Source: Kiritimatiellota bacterium B12222 (GTDB lineage Bacteria > Verrucomicrobiota > Kiritimatiellia > SS1-B-03-39 > UBA6053). Taken from it: a DNA stretch of 64,000 nucleotides. The notes beneath the pieces were generated by a model. The model was not told where the DNA came from. It was given only the letters and a program-made list of their open reading frames with translations, and did not search any database. Position 1 is the stretch's first letter. Every line of letters begins with the position of its first letter. The stretch lies in the NCBI GenBank assembly GCA_029719485.1, contig CP120722.1:2418001-2482000 (forward strand), given 5' to 3'. Position numbers and translations under genes: made by a program. Below are positions 1 through 8,852 of the stretch, one piece after another.

Positions 1-146
1 CCGGAGTCCACCAAGGTGGCCAAGAGGGCGAGGGCCATCCCTACAGCGGAAATGAAATTTCCCTGACGGGCGGTGGCTGCAGATCCCAGACGTTTCAGCC
101 CGATGATAAACAAGACAGAGGCGACAATATATACGAGTTGTTGCAT
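1..146 (-). CDS. pntB: NAD(P) transhydrogenase subunit beta, N-terminal part (cut by window edge)
   Basis: Only the first 48 or so codons are present; the gene continues past the left edge. The translated start (MQQLVYIVASVLFIIGLKRL, then a TARQGN segment and a hydrophobic stretch) is the typical beginning of PntB, the membrane subunit with the NADP(H) domain of proton-translocating transhydrogenase. The ATG lies one base after the pntAb stop codon, and GGGAGGAG sits just upstream as ribosome binding site. The gene order pntAa-pntAb-pntB supports the call. The enzyme couples hydride transfer between NADH and NADP+ to proton movement across the inner membrane. Confidence 0.88.
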   Translation of the reverse strand, partial: MQQLVYIVASVLFIIGLKRLGSAATARQGNFISAVGMALALLATLVDS

Positions 147-147
147 G

Positions 148-585
148 TTATTCTCCTCCCTTCTTGCTCTTGAACATGCCCAGCATGCGGTCGGTGACTA
201 AATAACCGCCAATCACATTGATGGTGGCGGTGACCACGGCGAGGAAACCAATGATCGGAATCATGATATTGCCTTGAGGCAGGTTTTGCAGCGCAATGAC
301 GGCTCCCACAATGGTGATGCCTGAGATGGCGTTGGACCCGGACATCAGTGGCGTGTGCAACTGTGAGGGGACTTTGGTGATCAATTCTACACCGAGGAAA
401 ATAGCCAAGGCGAAGACAAACAAGGTGAGTCCCAAGCTGCTTGACTCAGTGACCGTGGCCACAGCGGATTGTGCTTTTTCCATGTCCATGAGTTCATGGA
501 CTTGAGATTCCAGTCCGGCCAATGAGGCTTTTAATTCCTCAATATGGCTACTCACTTGTTCAATTAATGTTGTATCTGTTTCCAT
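148..585 (-). CDS. pntAb: NAD(P) transhydrogenase subunit alpha part 2 (membrane part)
   Basis: A 145-residue protein. The first ~45 residues are hydrophilic and helical (HIEELKASLAGLESQVHEL looks like a short coiled coil). Three to four hydrophobic helices follow, with the PntAb segment GVELITKVPSQLHTPLMSGS, GVELITKVPSQLHTPLMSG being the conserved region. It contributes to the proton channel with PntB. The alpha subunit is split into two genes, as in many bacteria outside the enterics. The gene lies two bases after pntAa and one base before pntB, so the three are surely one transcript. Confidence 0.9.
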   Translation of the reverse strand: METDTTLIEQVSSHIEELKASLAGLESQVHELMDMEKAQSAVATVTESSSLGLTLFVFALAIFLGVELITKVPSQLHTPLMSGSNAISGITIVGAVIALQNLPQGNIMIPIIGFLAVVTATINVIGGYLVTDRMLGMFKSKKGGE

Positions 586-587
586 GA

Positions 588-1712
588 TTAGATCCTTTCT
601 TTGATCATTTGATGAACCACGGCGCCGTCATGAGTGATTAAGGCACCCTTGATGATTTCGTCGTCCTGATTGAGCGTAAACTGTTTTTGTTCTTTGTCCC
701 AGAAATGCTGGACCAAGTTGAAGAGGTTGCTGCCGTACATTTGGCTGGCATCGTAGGGGACACGGCCTTCGAGATTGGTGTCGCCGATAATGGTGACGCC
801 GTGTTTAACCACATCTTTATCGGGCTCTGATCCTTCGACGTTTCCGCCGGAACCAGCGGCCATATCGACAATCACGGAACCGGGGACCATGGCTGCGATT
901 TGTTCGTCGGTGATCAAGCGGGGGGCTGGACGTCCGAAAAGTTTCGCGGTGGTGATCACAATATCAGACTTGGCAATGGCTTTGCCTTGGGCTTCTTGCT
1001 GTTTGGCAATTTGCTCAGGGGTCAACTCTTTGGCGTATCCGCCATCGGTTTGTCCGGTTTCACCCAAATCAATTTTGAGGAATTTGGCGCCGAGGGATTG
1101 AACTTGTTCTTCTACCACGGGACGGGTGTCAAAGGCTTCTACCCGAGCGCCCATCCGTTTCGCGGTGGCAATGGCTTGCAGGCCGGCAACTCCGGCACCA
1201 ATGATAAACACTTTACAGGGGGAAAGGGTTCCCGCGGGGGTCATCATCATGGGTAAGCTGCGTTGTAATTTTGAAGCGGCTTGTACGACGGCTGAATAAC
1301 CAGCCAAACTGGCTTGAGAGCTCAAAGCATCCATCTTTTGAGCGATGGTGGTACGGGGAATCATTTCCATGCTGATGGCGCTGACGCCTGCTTCGGCAAA
1401 TTTTTTCACGTTTTCAAGATCCACAAAAGGGTCGAGATAACTGATGTGAATGGCACCTTTTTTAAGACCTTCGGGACCGGAAGGTTTTCCAAGGCGCATC
1501 ACCAGATCTGCATCGGCCATGGCGGCTGCGACGTCGGTGATGATTTCCGCACCGGCATCGCTGTAAGCGCTATCTTCGATGTGAAGGGTGTTTCCCAGTC
1601 CGCTTTCCACTTGGACGGTGGCATCAAGCGCGACGAGTTTTTTTACAGATTCCGGCAAGGCCGCAACCCTGGTTTCGGTGGGGTCCTGTTCTTTTAAAAA
1701 GAGTAGTTTCAT
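588..1712 (-). CDS. pntAa: NAD(P) transhydrogenase subunit alpha part 1 (NAD-binding)
   Basis: Soluble NAD(H)-binding subunit of transhydrogenase, related to alanine dehydrogenase. The frame is open back to a TTG at 1760, but family proteins begin like MKLLFLKEQDPTETRVAALP, so the ATG at 1712 (374 residues) is preferred; no strong ribosome binding site marks either start. Visible features are the ETRVAALPE N-terminal motif, the VFIIGAGVAGLQAIATAKRM Rossmann nucleotide-binding loop in the middle, and the VIVDMAAGSGGNVEGS segment near the end. First gene of the pntAa-pntAb-pntB operon. NADPH supply for biosynthesis is the likely role. Confidence 0.92.
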   Translation of the reverse strand: MKLLFLKEQDPTETRVAALPESVKKLVALDATVQVESGLGNTLHIEDSAYSDAGAEIITDVAAAMADADLVMRLGKPSGPEGLKKGAIHISYLDPFVDLENVKKFAEAGVSAISMEMIPRTTIAQKMDALSSQASLAGYSAVVQAASKLQRSLPMMMTPAGTLSPCKVFIIGAGVAGLQAIATAKRMGARVEAFDTRPVVEEQVQSLGAKFLKIDLGETGQTDGGYAKELTPEQIAKQQEAQGKAIAKSDIVITTAKLFGRPAPRLITDEQIAAMVPGSVIVDMAAGSGGNVEGSEPDKDVVKHGVTIIGDTNLEGRVPYDASQMYGSNLFNLVQHFWDKEQKQFTLNQDDEIIKGALITHDGAVVHQMIKERI

Positions 1713-1873
1713 GAGCAATGCTTGGGTTAAGTTTTCAAACGTGATTTCATCAAGTTGCAAATCATATATGATTTATCCGATAAAAAGACAAGCTCTTCTG
1801 CAGAAAAGCTTGAGTCAGAGGTGGTGTAGCACAAAAGATTAATGATGGCGGTACTTTTGTGAGGGTGAGTCGA

Positions 1874-3010
1874 TTAATCCTGTAGGGGTTCTAGGGTGAC
1901 GCCAGAGGGGGGCATTAGTCGGGGAATGATGGTTTTGGTTAATTTTTCGCGTCCGCGTAAAATTTCCATGGTCAACTCATCTCCCGGTTCGGTGAGGCGG
2001 ATAAGGGTGCTCAACTCGCCGCCACTGCGAATGCTTCGTTTATCAACGGAGAGCAGGAGGTCTCCGGCCATCAGGCCGCCATCAAAGGCGGGGCTGTTGG
2101 GGAACACTCTGCTGAACAAGACGCCGAAGCGGGTATCTTGCATCATGACTCCCAACCAGGGGAGTTCTTCGGGGGAGGTGCCCCCCATGATCAAATCCGC
2201 AGCCCGAAGGGCCTGATTGGAGGGAACTGCGAAGCCGATGCCGATACTTCCTTGGCTGACAGCGCTGCCTGTACGGATCATGGTGTTGATTCCGATAAGT
2301 TTGCCTTCGACGTCAATCAGGGGACCTCCCGAATTGCCCGGATTAATGGGGGCGCTGGTTTGAATGAAGTCCACGATGGGGAGGTTGGCTTCTGATCGCC
2401 CTTTTTGGCTGATCAACCCGTTGGTGACGGTGCTACTCAAACTGAAAGGGGAGCCAATGGCCATGACCATTTCACCGACCCGAATGGCATCAGAATTTCC
2501 GGCTTCAATGGCTGGAAACGCTTCGCCTGTTTTGCTTTTGATTTTGAGTACGGCAATATCCAGTTGTTCATTACGTCCGGCAACTTCCGCGTCGTAGCTG
2601 GTTTCATCTTGGAGAATGACTTCAATGCGTTCTGCGCCTTGGAGCACATGATTGTTGGTGATGATAAAGCCGGCTTCATCAATAATCACCCCGGATCCTT
2701 GGCCTACGGGGCGTTGGGCCTCTTTTAAAAGTCGTCCAAATCCATCGATGAGGTACTGGGTGCCTTCGGTGCGAATAACAACCACGGATGGCAGGACTTT
2801 CTCAACAGTGTCGGCCATGGCGGTATTGAGTGCCTTGGCGACTTGCAGGGGTTCAGCATCTTTAAAGTCGATCTGAGTCTGCGGGATGAGTTGTGCTGGG
2901 GGAATCTGTGCCTCGGTATCTGCTTTAAGAAGAGGGGCGGTCTCCGTTTTGCCACAACTCCAAAGCATCAGAGAACAGATGAAGGTGAGGGTTATTTTAA
3001 GCAGTTTCAT
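1874..3010 (-). CDS. HtrA/DegP-family serine protease, predicted lipoprotein
   Basis: A 378-residue trypsin-like protease for envelope protein quality control. The N-terminus is a lipoprotein signal (MKLLKITLTFICSLMLWSCG, acceptor Cys19), so it is probably anchored to a membrane facing the periplasm. The catalytic triad is visible: His121 (TNNHVLQGA), Asp151 (QLDIAVLKI) and Ser227 in PGNSGGPL. One PDZ domain follows at about residues 280-365 (LPWLGVMMQD..., GDLLLSVD). One PDZ rather than two makes it DegS/DegQ-short-like; the lipid anchor is less usual. It ends the htrA-xseB-metF minus-strand cluster, 3 bases after xseB. Confidence 0.9.
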   Translation of the reverse strand: MKLLKITLTFICSLMLWSCGKTETAPLLKADTEAQIPPAQLIPQTQIDFKDAEPLQVAKALNTAMADTVEKVLPSVVVIRTEGTQYLIDGFGRLLKEAQRPVGQGSGVIIDEAGFIITNNHVLQGAERIEVILQDETSYDAEVAGRNEQLDIAVLKIKSKTGEAFPAIEAGNSDAIRVGEMVMAIGSPFSLSSTVTNGLISQKGRSEANLPIVDFIQTSAPINPGNSGGPLIDVEGKLIGINTMIRTGSAVSQGSIGIGFAVPSNQALRAADLIMGGTSPEELPWLGVMMQDTRFGVLFSRVFPNSPAFDGGLMAGDLLLSVDKRSIRSGGELSTLIRLTEPGDELTMEILRGREKLTKTIIPRLMPPSGVTLEPLQD

Positions 3011-3013
3011 ATT

Positions 3014-3265
3014 TTAAGGGGTAGGTTCTGGGTCAAAAGGTTCAGAGCGAATCTCTCCATCCTTTTTAACCAATTTTTCGATTCTACGTTCAACTTCATT
3101 TAAGCGTTGGCCACATTTTTCTACTAAAGCTGAGCCTTCTTCAAAATGGGTAATCATTTGATCGAGGCTGAGTTCGCCTCCTTCCATTTGTTGGACCAAA
3201 ACTTCGAGCCGTTTCATGGCTTCTTCAAATGGAATTTCGTCTTTTTTTTCGGAGGGGCTGCTCAT
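3014..3265 (-). CDS. xseB: Exodeoxyribonuclease VII small subunit
   Basis: An 83-residue protein with the XseB pattern: PFEEAMKRLEVLVQQMEGGE, LSLDQMITHFEEGSALVEKC and RLNEVERRIEKLV, all helical. With the large subunit XseA (not in this window) it degrades single-stranded DNA. The ATG overlaps the metF stop by 4 bases and the stop lies 3 bases before htrA, so the three genes are co-transcribed. Length fits the family (about 80 residues). Confidence 0.92.
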   Translation of the reverse strand: MSSPSEKKDEIPFEEAMKRLEVLVQQMEGGELSLDQMITHFEEGSALVEKCGQRLNEVERRIEKLVKKDGEIRSEPFDPEPTP

Positions 3266-4188
3266 TTTTTTCGCTCCATGCCGGTCATTTCGATAAACGT
3301 TCTGGCGAGTTGATAAGACATCGCGGGGCGGATTTGATTCAGAATGTAGAGGTGAATGCCGGGAACATCATGTTGGAGAAGGTCGACAATTTGTTCGGTG
3401 CACCATAGAATACCTGAATTCATGGCCGCTTCTTTATCCTCACCTGCGTGGGTCAACTTTTCAGCCAAGGCGTTGGGGAGGGTGGCTCCACACATACTGG
3501 TGATGCGTTGAATTTGCCCCAGAGATAATGCAGGCATGATGCCGGGTAAAATGGGAAGGGTGATCCCCGCCTTTTCGCAACGGTCTACAAAACGATAATA
3601 ATAATCGTTATCGAGAAAAAGTTGGGTAGTGATGAAGGAGGCTCCGGCGTCCACTTTGGATTTTAAATAATCCATATCGATGGCATGGCCTTGAGACTCG
3701 GGATGGCCTTCTGGATATCCGGCGACTCCTAAGCAAAATGCAGGGTGACGCGCTTTCAACAGCTGGGCCAGATCACGGGCGTTGGCCAAGCCACCTTGGG
3801 TGACTTCAAAGTTTTCTTGTCCCTGTGGCGGATCTCCGCGGAGGGTCATGATATTGCGATAGCCCTCTGCAAAGATTTGATCAGCGATTTCGTGGAGTTC
3901 GGCTTCGGTATTTCCCACGCAGGTGAGGTGGGGCATGATGGGACCATAGCCAAAACGGCGAAGCAGGGTTGCAATTTCAAACGTGAGTTCACGGGTTGAG
4001 CCTCCCGCGCCGTAGGTGACCGTGACAAAATCGGGATGGGTATCGATAAGACCTTCGGTGGCATCCTGTAATGAACTCATTCCTTTTTCTGATTTAGGCG
4101 GAAAGAATTCGTAGGAAAGCAAGGGGCGACTGCGATTTTGGAGCAGTTCGGAGATGGGAGTGTCCACAAGGGGGGATGCGTTTTTCAT
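3262..4188 (-). CDS. metF: Methylenetetrahydrofolate reductase
   Basis: FAD enzyme reducing 5,10-methylene-THF to 5-methyl-THF for methionine synthesis. Diagnostic stretches are LSYEFFPPKSEKGMSSL with the catalytic Glu, VTYGAGGSTRE, MPHLTCVGNTEAE, NIMTLRGDPP, and TTQLFLDNDYYYRFVDRCEK. The frame is open back to 4269, but the extra 27 codons run through the HU terminator hairpin. I therefore place the start at the ATG at 4188 (308 residues, close to the E. coli length), preceded by GAAAGAG. It is followed without a gap by xseB. Confidence 0.93.
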   Translation of the reverse strand: MKNASPLVDTPISELLQNRSRPLLSYEFFPPKSEKGMSSLQDATEGLIDTHPDFVTVTYGAGGSTRELTFEIATLLRRFGYGPIMPHLTCVGNTEAELHEIADQIFAEGYRNIMTLRGDPPQGQENFEVTQGGLANARDLAQLLKARHPAFCLGVAGYPEGHPESQGHAIDMDYLKSKVDAGASFITTQLFLDNDYYYRFVDRCEKAGITLPILPGIMPALSLGQIQRITSMCGATLPNALAEKLTHAGEDKEAAMNSGILWCTEQIVDLLQHDVPGIHLYILNQIRPAMSYQLARTFIEMTGMERKK

Positions 4189-4218
4189 GAGAGCTCTTTC
4201 TATGGATGCAAAAACAAA

Positions 4219-4256
4219 AAAGGCAAAGAAAAACCCCGGCGTTGTGCGCCGGGGTT
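4219..4256 (-). terminator. Rho-independent terminator of the HU gene
   Basis: A perfect 10-bp stem (AACCCCGGCG at 4232-4241 with CGCCGGGGTT at 4247-4256, loop TTGTG). On the minus strand it is followed by a T-rich run (complement of 4219-4231). It lies about 50 bases after the HU stop codon and upstream of the chosen metF start. Confidence 0.9.
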
Positions 4257-4302
4257 CGAAGTATGACATGTTCTCATCTTAGAGAAGCATGAGAAAACTC
4301 CA

Positions 4303-4584
4303 TTAACCAATAGCGTCTTTGGCAGCTTTGGCGATCCGGAATTTCAGCACTTTCTTTGCTGGAATGCGGATTTTTTCGCCAGTAGCAGGGTTACGTCCGT
4401 CGCGAGCTTTGCGGTCAACCACAACTAATTTCCCGAGTCCGGGGATGGTGAATCCGAGTTTCGCTTCTTTGTACGCCATTTGTACCATGCTTTCCAATAC
4501 AGCAACTACGTCTTTTTTGCTCAGATCGGTTTCTTCTGCGAGGGCGGCGATGATTTGTGTTTTAGTTTTGGGCTTAGCTGCCAT
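4303..4584 (-). CDS. HU-family DNA-binding protein
   Basis: Histone-like nucleoid protein of about 93 residues that bends and compacts DNA. The family signature GRNPATGEKIRIPAKKVLKF is present, preceded by the ALAEETDLSKKDVVAVLE dimer helices and GFTIPGLGKLVV. The frame is open up to 4635, but an ATG at 4584 has a strong ribosome binding site (AAGGAGAAGAG, 5 bases before) and gives the usual length. It is a single-gene transcript with its own terminator. IHF subunit identity cannot be excluded from sequence alone. Confidence 0.93.
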   Translation of the reverse strand: MAAKPKTKTQIIAALAEETDLSKKDVVAVLESMVQMAYKEAKLGFTIPGLGKLVVVDRKARDGRNPATGEKIRIPAKKVLKFRIAKAAKDAIG

Positions 4585-4708
4585 GTGTACTCTTCTCCTT
4601 GAATGTTTATATTTGGTAACGGGGGTTCCAATCACTTTGAAAAATCCCGATAGGCTATGTTTGTTGACTATTTTTAACTTGGCAATCCAAAAAGTGAACG
4701 TTTTAGGA

Positions 4709-6361
4709 TTATTTGGGGGGTTGGAGGGTTAAATCACCTGTTTTTACATAGACTACACTGGATTTGAGTCCTGATAAATCGCGTTTTTGAATCGCGGTGA
4801 ACCAATCGCTGCGTCCGGCATCGGGTCTGGTGAATTTAATCCAGTTGCGTCTGCTGAAGAAAACGGGGTATTCTCCGACCACTTCGAAGGGGATATTGGC
4901 GGAGCGCAGGGCGTAACTGAGGGTGTCCACACGCTCCGGATCGTCGAACTGATCATGGGTTGTGAAAATGTACCCATTGTACCCATTGTTCACCAAACGT
5001 TCCTCGAAAGGAAAATCCACGCTGCGTTGGAGTCGCATGGAGAGCATGGCGGGTTGGGAGTATTGACTGTATATGCCGACGGGGTGGGTCTGCAACTCTT
5101 CCCAAGGGAGGTCATTGGGAATCTTGTTGACTTCAAATTGAGGGTAGAGAATGCCTAAACTAAAGGTGAACACCCAAACGGCACCAATCAAGGGTTTGTA
5201 GGTGGCGTTTTTATGGCAGGCGGTCCAGAGCATCCACAGCACCAGTCCTAGGGTAAACAGGGATGACCAGAAGCTGAGTTCAAACCACAGGCCAAACAAC
5301 GCCAGTACCACGGCCACCAGCGACAATAAAAATGTGGAGAGCATGAGCAGTGCCCGTCGTGGGAGAGGGCGTAACTGGTCCAAGGTCCACACGATGATCA
5401 TGGAGGCGCAGGGCAGAATGGGGATCATGTAGCGCTCAAAGGAGCGCATAAAAAAGAAAGGAAGGATGCTGGACATCAACCACAGGGATAACCACAGGGC
5501 TTTGTGGTTTCGTTTGTTTTCTGTGGTTTTTTTGAAGCTGATGAATAGTCCGGTGAGGAGAATAAAACTCCAGGGGAAGACCAGCAACATGGCACCACCC
5601 AAGGCATTGAAGGGGGATTTGATGCTGACTTTGCTCAGGCGGTTGCCCACGATTTGGGTTTCCAATTCTGCAATAAAATCGGCATGTAAAATTCGCATCG
5701 ACAAGGGCCAGGGCACCGTAAGCACCAAGAAGCAGGTGCTGAACAGGATGGCGGGGAGGATGAGTGATTTTCCAGATGGTTTTTGGGGAAGCAGGGCGTA
5801 AGCGATGAGCAGGGCTGGTACGGCAAACAATAAGGATTGGGGACCTTTGGAGAGGGTGGCTGCCGCAAGTGCGATTCCTGAACAGGCGTATAAATAATGT
5901 TTGCGATCTTGGTATGCGGCAAGGGCCAAGTAGACGCAGAGCAGGCTAAAGAAACCTAGGGGCATATCCAGCATGGCGCGACGGCCTTCCACGGCGACTC
6001 CGGCAGTGGCCAGCACCGCGATGCCCGCCCAAAAGCCTGAGCGTTTGAACAGGCGTTGATGGAAAAGGGCGGTAATTGTGGCCATACCCGCGCCACTGAG
6101 AACGCCTACCAGACGTGCCGACCAGAGGTGAATGCCCAAGGTCTGGTAGCAAAGGGTCATAAACCAATAGATGAGGGGTGGTTTTTGGAGCCGGACTTCA
6201 TCGTTGAGGCGAAGGGTCCAGTAGCTGTGGTCTTCGATCATTTCCATGGGCGTACGCATGGTGACCCAAAATTCATCTTTTCCGGTTATGGCTGATTCTT
6301 GCCAAGTACCGATAAACAGCATGACAAAACCGAACAGAAAAAGCAGGCGTGCGTTTTTCAT
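4709..6361 (-). CDS. ArnT/PMT-like membrane glycosyltransferase (GT39/GT83 type)
   Basis: A 550-residue polytopic membrane protein. An N-terminal helix is followed by the acidic motif GKDEFWVTM in the first periplasmic loop and by LQKPPLIYWFMTL. Roughly ten more hydrophobic segments reach about residue 400 and a soluble C-terminal domain follows. This is the layout of polyprenyl-phosphate-sugar transferases that glycosylate lipid A or proteins. The acceptor and sugar cannot be told. The start ATG overlaps the end of the upstream M48 protease gene by 4 bases, so translation is coupled. A role in envelope modification is inferred. Confidence 0.8.
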   Translation of the reverse strand: MKNARLLFLFGFVMLFIGTWQESAITGKDEFWVTMRTPMEMIEDHSYWTLRLNDEVRLQKPPLIYWFMTLCYQTLGIHLWSARLVGVLSGAGMATITALFHQRLFKRSGFWAGIAVLATAGVAVEGRRAMLDMPLGFFSLLCVYLALAAYQDRKHYLYACSGIALAAATLSKGPQSLLFAVPALLIAYALLPQKPSGKSLILPAILFSTCFLVLTVPWPLSMRILHADFIAELETQIVGNRLSKVSIKSPFNALGGAMLLVFPWSFILLTGLFISFKKTTENKRNHKALWLSLWLMSSILPFFFMRSFERYMIPILPCASMIIVWTLDQLRPLPRRALLMLSTFLLSLVAVVLALFGLWFELSFWSSLFTLGLVLWMLWTACHKNATYKPLIGAVWVFTFSLGILYPQFEVNKIPNDLPWEELQTHPVGIYSQYSQPAMLSMRLQRSVDFPFEERLVNNGYNGYIFTTHDQFDDPERVDTLSYALRSANIPFEVVGEYPVFFSRRNWIKFTRPDAGRSDWFTAIQKRDLSGLKSSVVYVKTGDLTLQPPK

Positions 6362-7608
6362 GCCTGATCCAGCGCTCGCATGGCACGAATGCGTTGGAGG
6401 ACGGTCGGGTGACTGTACTCCAAGAACACCAGCCAGGGGTGAGGGGTGAGATTGGAGAGGTTGTCAACGGATAATTTTTTAAGTCCTTGAATCAGGGGCT
6501 CTGCAGAGCCAGTGGTTCTGAGGGCATAGGCATCGGCTTCGTACTCGAATTTTCGACTCATCACACTGGTCAGAACGCTCAACAGGGTGCTGACAGGTGA
6601 GTAGAGGAAGCTAAAGAAGATCAGTCCGGCATACAAAGGCAAGGGGGAGGATGCAGGTAAGCCAAAGGCTTCATAAAGCCCGGGTTGGCTGATGAACAAG
6701 GACATGACCCAGAATAAAAATCCGGTACTTAAAATGCCCACCACCAATTGTTTGATGATGTGTTTACATTTGGCGTGTCCCACTTCGTGCGCAAGAATGG
6801 CGACGAGTTCTTCTTTGCTGTGGTTGTCGATCAGGGTGTCGTATAAAGCAATGCGGCGATTCTTGCCGAAACCGGTAAAGTAGGCATTGGCTCGGGTGCT
6901 CCGTTTAGATCCATCAATTTTGAAGAGACCTGAGAGTTGGAAGCCTTGATCTTGGGCATAGGTTTCGAGGGCGCTACGCAGTTCGCCTTCTTCGAGGGGA
7001 TCAAATTTGTTAAACAAGGGCAAAATGACAACGGGCGCGATATACATCAGGATCAGTTGTAACACCGTTACTGCGACCCAACAAATCCACCAGGCATGGC
7101 CGCCGGTTTCACGGAAAAAGTAAATCAGCAAGGCGAAAAGAGGAGCCCCGATAAGTACGCCCAAAAACAATCCCTTGATTTGATCAATGACAAAGGTTTT
7201 GGGTGTGGTTTTGTTGAAACCGTATTTTTCTTCGATCACAAAGGTGTCATACAATTGGAAAGGTAAGCCCCAAAGGGTATTGATGAGCAGTAAAACCCCT
7301 GCAAATACAAGCCCTTGCAAAATCATGGATTCTGTGGCTTGAGTGGCAATGCTGTAAATCCAATTGAAGCCTCCGAGCAGAATAAAGGCCACGAGTACGG
7401 AGGTTTTGAGTACGCTGGTAAAGAGATCCACCCGGGTGTTCTCTCTTAGATAATTCTGACTTTTTGCATATTTGTCAGCATCGTAGACGCCTTGAAATTC
7501 ATCTGGAATTTCGGGCACCAAGGCCGAGAGATTCAGCCAGTGAATCCAGATGTGGAAAAGAGTGAAGCCGATAAGAAGAAAAAGGACCGTGAGTAAGTAA
7601 GGGTTCAT
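6358..7608 (-). CDS. M48-family zinc metalloprotease (Ste24/CAAX-protease like)
   Basis: A 416-residue integral membrane protease. The zinc motif HEVGH lies at residues 274-278 and a third ligand is expected in KFEYEADAYAL near residue 345. Hydrophobic helices lie at about 5-25, 65-85, 95-115, 145-165, 175-200 and 290-340. The N-terminal part (EEKYGFNKTTPKTFVIDQIK) matches the Ste24-type M48 subfamily, which cleaves membrane or misfolded envelope proteins. First gene of a two-gene operon with the overlapping GT39-like gene. Confidence 0.9.
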   Translation of the reverse strand: MNPYLLTVLFLLIGFTLFHIWIHWLNLSALVPEIPDEFQGVYDADKYAKSQNYLRENTRVDLFTSVLKTSVLVAFILLGGFNWIYSIATQATESMILQGLVFAGVLLLINTLWGLPFQLYDTFVIEEKYGFNKTTPKTFVIDQIKGLFLGVLIGAPLFALLIYFFRETGGHAWWICWVAVTVLQLILMYIAPVVILPLFNKFDPLEEGELRSALETYAQDQGFQLSGLFKIDGSKRSTRANAYFTGFGKNRRIALYDTLIDNHSKEELVAILAHEVGHAKCKHIIKQLVVGILSTGFLFWVMSLFISQPGLYEAFGLPASSPLPLYAGLIFFSFLYSPVSTLLSVLTSVMSRKFEYEADAYALRTTGSAEPLIQGLKKLSVDNLSNLTPHPWLVFLEYSHPTVLQRIRAMRALDQA

Positions 7609-8134
7609 GAGATGTTCTCTTAAAGCGGAAGTTCAAAGGTCGCAAGGGATTTTCTAGTGAGACTGGTTTCTGCTTGTGGTATTTTCAGGAAGTACAGAGA
7701 TAAGTAGTCATCACACTCCCTGGTGAGGGTAGATGATTTTCTGTTCCATCCATGGAGGGCGATTCATTTACGCGCAGCTCACCCGCGGCTGCCTTTTACC
7801 TCTCACTGGGACGGGTATGTAGTGATGAATTGAGTTTGTGGGGCATCGCTACGGCTCCCGGAGGCTACGCGGTAAATTTTATTCTCCCTGATTTATTTAT
7901 CATGTTCGTTGGTTTCAGGCCCTGCTGCTCCGGGAGCTGAAAACGAAAGAGATGTGATTTTTTGAAATAAAACAGTTGTTTTTATGAGCTCTATGGATGG
8001 AGGTGCTGGTCTTGTATTCTTTCGTGCATCGACTTTTATTTTCTTCCCCTGTGTCTCTGCTGCCCCAGAGAGGACTAAGGATAAAGAAACATCCCAGTTG
8101 ACAGCTTAGGTAGGGCCTATTACTATCGTTGGAT
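7609..8134. other. Intergenic region, no gene recognised
   Basis: This 526-base stretch lies between divergent genes and should hold the promoters of the M48 operon (left) and the zinc-ribbon gene (right). A short plus-strand open frame at 7752-7940 has no recognisable features and is not called. No RNA gene or repeat was seen. Confidence 0.4.
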
Positions 8135-8767
8135 ATGACATCATCATCTCAGATTATACGTGTAGGGTTGCTTTCGACAGATCCAGAAATGAGCAGTTGG
8201 TTCTGCGAAGATATTGGGTGTATTGAAGAAAACCAATGCCAGACGGTTACCTTTTCTAATCGGCAACTTTCATTTCATGAAGCCAGTAGCGGGGAGGCGG
8301 ATCATAAATCATTTGATGTATATGTGGGGATAATTCGTTTCGTGGATGTGTTGTCTTTGCAAAAGCTGGATCAATTACTTGCAGATCATGGCGCAGGGAA
8401 ATTCACACCGACCTTGGTTCTGATTTACCGTAATGAAAATGAAACGGATTTCAAAATGAGTTGTCCGTATTGTGGTCAGAAATTGTGGGTGCGTGATGTG
8501 GATCAGGATAAGCGGGGGCGTTGCCCTCATTGCAGTAAAGGATTTACTTTACCCGACCAACAAGAGCATATTATTTCGACCTTGCGACTTCCGCCGAGTG
8601 TGCATGTGAAACGAATTACCCGTCAGGACCCCGGTTCTTTTGCTGCGCCTCTGCGGGATATGATTCAATTGGCCTCGGTAGAAAATTCACTGAGCAATTT
8701 GAATCCTGAAAAGAACACCTTTATCACGGATACGATGCAAGTGAACATCGATGACGAAGGCGCTTAA
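8135..8767 (+). CDS. Hypothetical protein with a central zinc ribbon
   Basis: About 210 residues. The function is not recognised. The central part holds a four-cysteine zinc ribbon: SCPYCGQKLWVRDVDQDKRG followed by RCPHCSKGFTLP, the type seen at the N-terminus of the two kinases at 10.6-14.2 kb. The region before it (IRVGLLSTDPEMSSWF, then FDVYVGIIRFVDVLSLQKLD) has alternating hydrophobic strands that could be a receiver-like alpha/beta fold, but no clear phospho-acceptor motif. A TTG at 8129 is in frame; the ATG at 8135 is preferred. A good terminator follows at 8821. A signalling role next to the kinases is only inference. Confidence 0.6.
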   Translation: MTSSSQIIRVGLLSTDPEMSSWFCEDIGCIEENQCQTVTFSNRQLSFHEASSGEADHKSFDVYVGIIRFVDVLSLQKLDQLLADHGAGKFTPTLVLIYRNENETDFKMSCPYCGQKLWVRDVDQDKRGRCPHCSKGFTLPDQQEHIISTLRLPPSVHVKRITRQDPGSFAAPLRDMIQLASVENSLSNLNPEKNTFITDTMQVNIDDEGA

Positions 8768-8820
8768 TTGCGAGTTTCGTTTTATCGCTAGTAGAGAGTG
8801 AGCTTAGCGTTCATTCGCCC

Positions 8821-8852
8821 AAGCCCTCTTTTTAGAGGGCTTGTTTATTTTT
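8821..8852 (+). terminator. Rho-independent terminator
   Basis: Stem AAGCCCTCT (8821-8829) with AGAGGGCTT (8834-8842), loop TTTT, followed by a T-rich run. It ends the plus-strand zinc-ribbon gene and touches the 3' end of the convergent minus-strand gene at 8845. Confidence 0.85.

Noticed and set aside
4189..4269. N-terminal extension of MetF
   Set aside because: It would translate the HU terminator hairpin; the ATG at 4188 fits the family.
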